From NCBI GenBank assembly GCA_001460835.1, contig CYKH01001711.1, positions 1 through 58,440 on the forward strand: DNA of 58,440 bases, read 5' to 3'. Below the pieces are notes generated by a model. The model did not search any database. It was not told the DNA's origin and saw only the letters and a list, made by a program, of their open reading frames with translations. The number at the start of each line of letters is the position of its first letter. The stretch's first letter is position 1. Made by a program: the position numbers and the translations under genes. Shown here in pieces: positions 18,741 through 26,355 of this stretch. The DNA is from Bodo saltans (lineage: Eukaryota > Euglenozoa > Kinetoplastea > Eubodonida > Bodonidae).

Positions 18741-21700
18741 ATGCAACGTCGCTACGGGAGCAAGTTTCCAGTAATGTGTCTGGGTTCAATCCACGGTAGC
18801 AACAACCCACTGCAGCAGCATCCTCGTGGCAGAGCGACTGGGTTGCCGACGATGGCCCCAGCGCTTTTGCGAGGCATGAGCACCAGTGCGGCCCGACCCG
18901 AGTGGTACACCGAACACCGAACACCGAACACAAGACCCCCCTTGCGGTGGTGGCGCGTCGTTGATGAACGCTTACACCCCAGCGTAGGTTTGGTGTTGCG
19001 TAGCCTCAGTCTACGTGCGACGGGCACATCGCCACCCACGCCACCTATGATGACTGACGCAGAACAGATTGTGATGAATGAGATACGACAACATGAAACT
19101 GTGGCTGCTGTGATTGTGAGCAACAGTTATCGTGCGGTAAAGAGTGTTCAATTCAGCAAAGACATCCGAACGTTTATGGTGCGAGCTGTCGAGAAGGGGA
19201 ACACATCGAAGGTGGGATTGACTGTCGACAAAGTTCTGGATGTTTTGTCCTTGGGCGAAAATTGGGTTGCCTTTTTCACCTTTGCAGAGCGAAACCTGAT
19301 CTTTGGAGTTGCCGCGTTAGGCGAGGGCGTCCTTACGCTTCCTGAAGGGATCAAGACGCTCGGCACGGTTGAGCTCCTGAAACATATCAAATCCACGACC
19401 AAGGTGAAGTATCGTATTTATTCTGCCGCCGAGGGGCTCGACACGTTGGCGAACAATGATTCTGCTGCCGATCGTTACAACGTGCTGGTGAAGTTTGTGG
19501 TCGACGCGGTGCAGCACTTCGTAGACCGCAACGTGGCGCTGTACAACGCACACAGCATCTTGAGTAGCCCACTTTTTCGTGGCAAGAAAGTTAGAGTTGC
19601 GAGACACAACGACATCACCCCAATTTATATCACGGCTTTAAAAAATGATTGGACGTTTTTGTTAGGCCGACACGTCGACGCGTTGGAGAGGCCACTCGAA
19701 TGGAGCGGCAATGAAGGCAATGATAGTACCGTTTTCTTTGACCTGAATGACCCGGATTTGTGGTCCAGCAATCCAAAGGAGGTGGTTCTGATTGGAGGCG
19801 AGTCAGGCTCCGGCAAGACGTGGAAAATGATGACAAACAACTCACGCGGCTCGCATCTGGTTGTGTACCTCCGGCTCACCTCCAGAGACTACAAGACTGT
19901 CACGTTGAATGACAGGATTCTCCATCCCAGTGAGGGGGAACTGAAGAAGAGTGGGAAGCCAACATTTAGTGATCGCGAGAAGGAGCGTGCGCGAGGAGCA
20001 CGCAGCGCTGCGTTTCTGAATCTTGTCAAAGCCTGCGTGGAGGTGACCATCGAAGCTGCATGTCCCGAACTGTTGCGCATGCTACAGGGCAAGGCTGGAA
20101 TGTCCTCGAATGGAGGAGATCCATTCGAGGTGCGCCTCTGCTTCGACGAAATGGGAAGCGCCCCTGAACTAATCCGCGCGTGCTGCGCAATGGGGTACGA
20201 CAACCTGCACGAGGCGCTGGAATGGGAAAAATGGGTGATAATTCGAATGTTCGCTGCTGGAACCGGCGTCGGAACTGTTGTGAACCCTGGTGGCTCGGAA
20301 AACACGTTCTACAAACTCGCAACGCTCGCAGCTTCGCAGCCCGACACCAATGCTTCTCAATCAGACCCCAATGCCACTCGAATGTACTGGAAATTCCGAT
20401 TGGCTCTGCCATTTACTGAGGATTTGTTAGCTCTTAAAGCCATTGTCGAGGAGCTTTCGGGAAAATGGAGCGACGCGAATCAGCGGTCCGTGGTGATGCT
20501 CCAACGTGGTTCGTTCCTGAAGGAACACAAGCACAAAATTCTTATGAAGGAGGCAAAGGAAGTACTGGTGCGCGAGGCGCTGTTTTCCGCTGTGGAAGCC
20601 GACACAGTGTGTCGTTTTGTCTTGACGAACGCGAGGCTCGCAACGCTTGTGGTTGCTCGCTGCAATGCCCTTGCGACCGAAATCATGAAGAACACACTAT
20701 GCGCCTGGCCTAGCGGCATTGATGTCCGTCGCGAAGTGCTGGAGCGTGTCGCGAAAAGATTCAAGGAGCTCAACAGCCTAAGCCAGACTACTCCCGAAGA
20801 AGCCTGCGTGATTCTCGTGGAGTCTCTGCGATACGCCATTTTTGACAACTACACGAACTCGAACCCTAATTTCTCAGTTGAGACACTGACCACGGCCAGG
20901 GGAGTCTTGGTTGACAACGCCATTTTCCTTACCACCGTGGGCGCGGAGTATGAACCGGTCAATAACCTGAAAGGACCAACATTTATTTACTGCTCCGCAT
21001 GCTACCGGAAAGACCTTGGGCGGTTCAGCATCTCGCCAGCCATGGTTGTGGTGCTGCTGGCGTTGATGTTGAACGCGTTCGGGGAAAAATTCAATGACAT
21101 CGGTGCCGTGTTTGAGCACGCAGTGGCGAGGTTTGTTTTTTTTGCGGTGCAGGTGTTCCAGGGCCGTCACGTCAAGGAGCTTGTCGACTTCATCACGGGC
21201 CACTTCTCCGTCGTCGGGAAGACTGCTCAGAAGATCTTGGACTCGCCATCTGTGCTGTACGATCTACCAAATAGCGGCTTACACACAAATCACATCATCT
21301 CAACAAAGTAGTGTTTTCTTCCCTTAGTCTCCGCAAAGGTGTGTCGCTGGACTTGGACTCACTAGAAAACGCAATTCATAAGCGAAGAACTGTGTCACAA
21401 GGACAGCAAGCAGCGTTGTCCAAACGACATATGAAAAAACCGAGAAATTGCACGAACAAGGCTAAGACTTACGATGATCCATGCGACGAATCTCTTCGTC
21501 GGTTCGAAAAACTCTGGGAAAAGACTGGCGGTGCTTGGATTGAGATAAGCTCGCGCGGACTGGCCTCCGCTGACATCGTTTTGCATATTCCTAAGATCGT
21601 GACGCTTCCAATCCAGTGCAAGGACCGTGCCGGCACCTTCGAAGCAGAGGATATCAGCGACGCGCTGAGCTCAATGCTATGCAGCGACAAACGGCCAGTT

Positions 21701-22126
21701 GATGCGAAGCTCGAGCCCAAAAATCTAACGCCAATGCCACACGCAAGAGATTTGCTAACGCAGAAGTTGGTTGATCTTGGCGCTCCAGTCATCCCGGTTA
21801 TGTACGTGTCGCACGCGTCGACCCTCACGGATTCTACCTCAATGTGCTCCGCCAAATTTGACGTCATCGACCCACACTGCATTATGGCCGAGGGCATCGG
21901 CGAGCCGGGGATTCCTAAGGATAAGTTGATTCCTTACTTAGCCAGGGACAACGAAAACAATGAAGGACGACGACTGGCGGACCGAGGTTCGATTGCACCG
22001 GATTCGGCGATTGATGATGTTGTTCGACTTCAGGCCAACGATGCCACTGAGCTTCGACGTTGTGGCCACCGCTCCGCAGGGGCTTGCGACAAAAGAGCCA
22101 ACCAAGGGCCGCTGCAAGAAAAATAG
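18741..22126 (+). pseudogene. RHS/Crinkler-type NTPase-nuclease, broken copy
   Basis: Paralogue of the RHS-like gene at 12678, alike along its whole length. It has Walker A GGESGSGKT at 19794-19820, Walker B VRLCFDEMG at about 20130, and a C-terminal nuclease-like core DIVLHIPKIVTLPIQCK near 21570-21620 with the classical Q-x-K ending. The copy is open over most of its length but is not one frame; it appears to carry about one interruption near its C-terminal third. The start (MQRRYGSKFPVMCLG, later RGMSTSAARPEW) resembles a mitochondrial presequence. It is flanked upstream by the relic and downstream by the intact copy of the Aat-like gene, which suggests the block arose by local duplication or insertion. 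Confidence 0.7.
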
Positions 22127-22589
22127 TTTTACTACGCGGCGACGAGGTTTCTCGACAACAGCTTCTGGCCACGATCGCAGAGCAATGCGGAAAAGCACGA
22201 ACATGATGCCATTAAAAAAACGAAACAAAGACGACGCGAAGATGCGAACGAATAGGATAAACCTCCTTGATCAGTTCCGTTCGATCGATTGATGAAAACC
22301 TTCACCGGATGTGGTACTTTCACGGAAGGACACGAGATATTAGGTAAATGAGAGAGGTTACATCACAACTTGTTACCATTAATCCTCTGGTGATGCAAGG
22401 TCGCTGAAGCAAATTGAAATAGTGTGGGGAACTGCAAAACACACTTTCGCAGCCCACCGTTGGGCCGCTGTTAAATCCGTCAAATACTTTGTTGTGGTGT
22501 TGTCTGTGACCGTCTCAACTTAGTTGATTTTTTGTTCACACATTTGTTTCACTTCCAAAGTGTAGAACGTTTCACATTTCGTAGGCGAG
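22127..22589. other. Intergenic region
   Basis: About 460 bp with no convincing gene. Pyrimidine-rich stretches at 22485-22560 may supply the acceptor for the Aat-like gene at 22590. Confidence 0.5.
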
Positions 22590-23747
22590 ATGAAATACAC
22601 CAAAGAGCATTTTAAGAGCCACAAAGCTCTTGGAGAGGAACGCTTTGCTCAACTGGAACCACTTCTGCGTCAAAAAGTTGCTGACGGCGTCACTGCAGCA
22701 CAATCGTCGAGTGATGTGAGGACAGTTGCGAAACTGACAGCGCAAGAGCTGCAGTTCGTAGCGAAAGATATGCCCCTTGTGAAGCAGCCTTCAGACTTGG
22801 AAAAGTTACCCGAGACACTCGGAAAGAAGAAAGAATTCGCCTTCTCGCCCCTTTTCAGCCCAGAACTGGTGGACCACTGTTGCCGGCGAGGCATCTTCCC
22901 CTTAACTCTGGAGGTGAAGCGAGGTGTTTTTGTGTTTGCACCGAAGCTGCACACGGAGAGAGCCGTGGTACGGCTTGTGGATGAGCCCATGGCCCCGATA
23001 CCCTCTCAGTCCTTTGAGGACGGAGCATCGCCTCCAGCACTTTTCGACCCACGGGACTGCCAAGCGAAGTCTAAGGTGGCCAACAAGTGCGTGTTCTACA
23101 TCAACCGCCCTGAGGACCTCTCTGAGGCGCTTCAGCTCATTCACCTTCAACACGGTGAGAATTGGTTGTGCGCTCCACTGCGTGCTTGTGTCGTCGAGAT
23201 GTTGCGACACCCTGACGCGTACGAAACGAAGATGACGTTGTTCATTGTGCGCACCAAGCCGTCTCCTCGTGCCGTCGATGGTGATGATGCCCCTGCATCT
23301 GCTGAGGGGGAACTGGTGGCTGCAGAACTGGGCTACATTGTTGGCGATATTTATACGTCTGCCACAGGTGCGTATCGTGCGAGTGGCTGCGGCACTCTGC
23401 AGTTGGCGGTGCTTGGTGTGTGGCTCGCATCCATTGGTGTTCGGATCTGGGACCTGGGGATGCAGCTGGATTACAAAGAAAGGTGCCTCAACACCGTCCT
23501 GCTACCGCGGAATAAATGGCTGCAGCTGGTGGCCGCACGAAGAGCGCTTATCAGCGGCGATCTAGTGCAGCAGGCACGAATATTATCGGCACTGCAGCAC
23601 CATGGCCCGCAGTCGTGCAGCATTCCGCAAGGCAACAAGGACCATCGCGGCAACAACGTGACAGGTGCGCCAACCTCGAAACCGAATCGAGATTCTGATG
23701 TTGCTCCTGCTGCTGCTTTAGCAACTGCTGCTCCTCCTGCTGCCTAA
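22590..23747 (+). CDS. Leucyl/phenylalanyl-tRNA-protein transferase-like protein
   Basis: A 385-residue protein. The middle and C-terminal part matches the Aat fold: FSPELVDHCCRRGIFPLTLE parallels the bacterial YRxGIFPW region, NWLCAPLRACVVEMLRHPD parallels the helical WITPEMI region, and AELGYIVGDIYTSATGAYR...GTLQLAVLG...RIWDLGMQLDYK parallels the catalytic GNAT-like GELVGGLYGV and LIDCQ strands. Bacterial Aat adds Leu or Phe to proteins bearing N-terminal Arg or Lys in the N-degron pathway. Whether the eukaryotic relative does so is unknown. The N-terminal 90 residues are a helical extension absent from bacterial Aat; the last 50 are low-complexity and Ala-rich. Confidence 0.7.
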   Translation: MKYTKEHFKSHKALGEERFAQLEPLLRQKVADGVTAAQSSSDVRTVAKLTAQELQFVAKDMPLVKQPSDLEKLPETLGKKKEFAFSPLFSPELVDHCCRRGIFPLTLEVKRGVFVFAPKLHTERAVVRLVDEPMAPIPSQSFEDGASPPALFDPRDCQAKSKVANKCVFYINRPEDLSEALQLIHLQHGENWLCAPLRACVVEMLRHPDAYETKMTLFIVRTKPSPRAVDGDDAPASAEGELVAAELGYIVGDIYTSATGAYRASGCGTLQLAVLGVWLASIGVRIWDLGMQLDYKERCLNTVLLPRNKWLQLVAARRALISGDLVQQARILSALQHHGPQSCSIPQGNKDHRGNNVTGAPTSKPNRDSDVAPAAALATAAPPAA

Positions 23748-23780
23748 CAGTTGCCCTTCTGCGTAGAGCGGTTCGAGTGA

Positions 23781-23964
23781 ACAAATGGATGCTCGAGGGA
23801 ACAAATGGATGCTCGAGTGAACAAATGGATGCTCGAGTGAACAAATGGATGCTCGAGGGAACAAATGGATGCTCGAGGGAACAAATGGATGCTCGAGGGA
23901 ACAAATGGATGCTCGAGGGAACAAATGGATGCTCGAGTGAACAAATGGATGCTCGAGGGAACAG
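23781..23964 (+). repeat. 20-bp minisatellite, nine copies
   Basis: The unit ACAAATGGATGCTCGAGKGA repeats exactly nine times with no length change, followed by a four-base remnant. Only one position varies (G or T), in the order G T T G G G G T G. The unit contains the palindrome CTCGAG. It starts 34 bp after the Aat-like stop and ends just before the cyclophilin remnant. Confidence 0.97.
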
Positions 23965-23967
23965 GAG

Positions 23968-24501
23968 GAGGGGTTGTGTCACATTACATTTGGCGGCGAA
24001 TAAAGTAATTACACGATGTTGCGATTTGCATGTGTGCGTCCCCATCACCGCTCGTAACTTCCGTGAGCTTTGCAACGGAAAATCTGGCAATGCACCGCGG
24101 ACGGCAAGCCCCTTCACTTCAAGGGATGCGTGTTCCACAGAATCATCCCGAAGTTCATGATTCAAGGAGGCGACTTCACCCGTGGCTGCTCCATTTATGG
24201 AATGAAGTTCCGTGATGAGTCTTTTGAGGGGAAGGCGGGGCGGCATCGTGGCCCCGGCATGTTGTCCATGGCAAACGCGGGTGCTAACACCAACGGCTCA
24301 CAGTTCTTTATTACCACCGTACCGTGCCCGTGGCTTGACAACAAACACGTGGTGTTCGGTCAGGTCTTGACTGGCTACGAGGTGATCAAGGATTTGGAGG
24401 GGCATGGATCCCCAAATGGAAAGCCCGACGCAACCATCAACATCACCGACTGTGGCGTGATTTGTGACGCAAAGGTGCCGGCGATGGGTCGAGGCGTGTG
24501 A
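23968..24501 (+). pseudogene. Cyclophilin-type peptidyl-prolyl isomerase, broken 5' end
   Basis: From about 24085 to 24501 a clean cyclophilin core is visible: [20 protein letters not shown], then [32 protein letters not shown] and a short C-terminus. The catalytic Arg (FHRIIP), the Phe and Gln of FMIQG, and the Trp ([11 protein letters not shown]) are present. Upstream, VTLHLAANKV and [13 protein letters not shown] match the cyclophilin N-terminus but lie in another frame and are separated by about ten unrelated residues. No ATG serves the main frame before Met 31. The usual first 15-20 residues are missing where the minisatellite sits. The frame change near 24085 could be a sequencing error, but the inserted and missing parts argue for a pseudogene. 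Confidence 0.75.
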
Positions 24502-24783
24502 ACAAGATGATGGGTAAGTAATGAGAGTGAGGCTACCAAAACACAACGTAGCGAAACAGTAGCGTATGCAGGGCTTTTTTCCTCCCTGCCGCTTCTTTAC
24601 CAGTGCGCACTTCCACACACCCACTTTCACACACACATCACAAAATCACCTGCAATATCATTCCTTAAAAGGATGCGCAGATAAGACCCTGCTGCCACCG
24701 GCATTTTATTTTAAAAGAATTGTGAGTGTTGCCCTGAGGTTGAACACAAAACCTTCTTTTTTCTAATTTTCGACAACAGCAAA

Positions 24784-25348
24784 ATGCTTATCGGCGACAA
24801 CAAGGTGTACTTGATTGGCGGCAGTGGCTTTGCCATCGTTGTGCCCCCGCAGTCGCAGCGGTGTATCTTCTGGAACGGCTTGATGCTCAAAGTATTTTTC
24901 GCTTTTTTGCTGATGACACCTCAGGCGCTCCATGAGGGAGCTTTGTGGCATGTCTTTCTCGGAATGGTGGCCATGAATGTGCTGCTCTCCTGCCGCACTC
25001 ACGACCCTCGAAGAAGACAGTGGCCCTTCGTCCTAAGAATTACGAAGCAGGTAGGGCTTCGTCATCATTGCAATGTCCTTGGATCATCATTGCACGGTCC
25101 TTGGATACTGTATCGGTGGCCGCAACGTGATCTCATTCATTGCATATTTATTTAGCGTTGCGATCTCTGCGGCGCATGGCACCGTTCTTCTAGCAATCAG
25201 CACGACGCAACTAGAAGAGTCTTTGACTATGTCAAGCCCAAGGTTGTACCTGATCGCGTTGATGTTTTTGTGCGGCGTTGGCACGGCGGTGCTTGTAGGC
25301 TGCTTTGCGTGCTACTACGCCTTTTTAGTGTTGTCTGGAAAAAGTTGA
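24784..25348 (+). pseudogene. DHHC palmitoyltransferase remnant
   Basis: The ATG at 24784 opens a frame with a hydrophobic hairpin (LMLKVFFAFLLM, ALWHVFLGMVAMNVLL) like the first TM pair of zDHHC enzymes. A second frame, from about 25073, carries LDHHCTVLGYCIGGRNVISF, the DHHC signature with its downstream CIGGRN, followed by two more TM helices. The two frames are separated by a 22-bp tandem duplication at 25062-25105. The Cys-rich domain (CxxC...HC) that normally precedes DHHC is absent, so the gene appears both shortened and frameshifted. Activity is unlikely. Confidence 0.65.
25062..25105 (+). repeat. 22-bp tandem duplication in the DHHC gene
   Basis: TCATCATTGCAATGTCCTTG is repeated directly as TCATCATTGCACGGTCCTTG, two differences apart, at an offset of 22 bp. 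It duplicates the His-His-Cys codons and shifts frame. Confidence 0.85.
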
Positions 25349-25780
25349 CGGCAAGTGGAGAGGCGTGCGCAAACTTATTAAGCTTCTGGCCACTTTTGAC
25401 CGAGAGCGGCGCCTGCGGCGGCCAAAAAAAAAGATCACCGGAGGACATTTTGGAAAAAAATAGTGCATCAAGAGCACCGTTAAATGAAAATGTATGCAGA
25501 CTTTTGGACTGAATGTACACCCCAAAAACATCATTTTCGAAAAAAAAAATTGTAAAATTTCTCAAGGGATTTTTGTAAATTGTCCTTCTTGCACTCCGTT
25601 ACGGAGTCCTGTTCCACCAGGCACCACCCGACTCTCGGTCACCGGGTGGCCAGGAGCATATGAGTATCATCAGCCCTCCTGCTTCGTACTTGGAGGAATC
25701 ATTGTTCACATTGTTCAATGATGTTGTTTGTTCACAAAATTTCCTTGTTTTATTATTTTTGATAGTTTGTGCTTAGGGAA
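25349..25780. other. Intergenic region with two small hairpins
   Basis: About 430 bp. It contains A-runs at 25424-25432 and 25541-25549 and two potential RNA hairpins: ACTCCG-TTA-CGGAGT at 25593-25607 and CCACCCG...CGGGTGG at 25624-25649. The stretch 25735-25776 is T-rich and ends in AG. Confidence 0.55.
25735..25776 (+). promoter_or_regulatory. Probable spliced-leader acceptor of eL36
   Basis: A T-rich tract ending in GTGCTTAG lies 4 nt upstream of the ATG at 25781, giving a very short 5' UTR. Confidence 0.6.
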
Positions 25781-26119
25781 ATGACCACTCAGAAGCGCCA
25801 GACTCCCCGCGAGAAGGCTGCCGCCACCGGCATCATTGCTGGCTTCAACAAGGGCCACAAGGTCACCCGCCGTGCCCGCGCTGTCTCCCGCAAGGCCCGC
25901 CTTGGCCTCCCCAAGAAGAAGCTCCGTGCCGTTAAGGCTATCATTGCCGAGCTCGTCGGTGCCACCCCCCTTGAGAAGCGTGTGACTGAGCTCCTGCGCG
26001 TTGGCAAGGAAAAGCGTGCCCTCAAGTTCTGCAACAAGCGTCTGGGCAACATCACCGCTGCCAAGAAGAAGCGTACCAAGGTTGAGGACTCCCTCCGCGC
26101 CGCCACCAAGAAGAAGTAA
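25781..26119 (+). CDS. RPL36: 60S ribosomal protein eL36
   Basis: A 112-residue, strongly basic protein with the eL36 pattern: FNKGHKVTRRARAVSRKARL at the N-terminal side, ELVGATPLEKRVTELLRVGK in the middle, and EKRALKFCNKRLGNITAAKK at the C-terminal side, matching the conserved [22 protein letters not shown] region. The ATG at 25781 is chosen because it follows the AG acceptor and gives normal family length. Codons are strikingly biased toward C- or G-ending forms (CGC, AAG, GCC, CTC) relative to neighbours, as expected for a highly expressed kinetoplastid gene. Part of the cytosolic large ribosomal subunit. Confidence 0.93.
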   Translation: MTTQKRQTPREKAAATGIIAGFNKGHKVTRRARAVSRKARLGLPKKKLRAVKAIIAELVGATPLEKRVTELLRVGKEKRALKFCNKRLGNITAAKKKRTKVEDSLRAATKKK

Positions 26120-26355
26120 GCGTCTTCTGCACAAACTTTGCTTTGTTTGAAGTTTTATCAATAATACCCCTTTCCGTCATCAACACACGATTCATTGAGC
26201 CAATGAGATTTTTTTTAAAGAATCGCTGTTTTTTTCTTTCATACTTGCCGAAGTTCGTATTAGAGAAGATAGGACACAAACTTTCATTTTTCCCCCTGTT
26301 TTATCATTTGGCGCCTCAACATCGAAGTCGGATCGTCCTTGTACTATTACCAGTG

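Noticed and set aside
23781-23964. CRISPR-like array
   Set aside because: The 20-bp units abut with no spacers and the setting is eukaryotic; it is a simple minisatellite.
12360-25780. Retroelement insertion associated with the RHS-like genes
   Set aside because: RHS loci in trypanosomes are retroelement targets, but I see no reverse transcriptase, endonuclease, LTR or poly-A-tailed element in this block.
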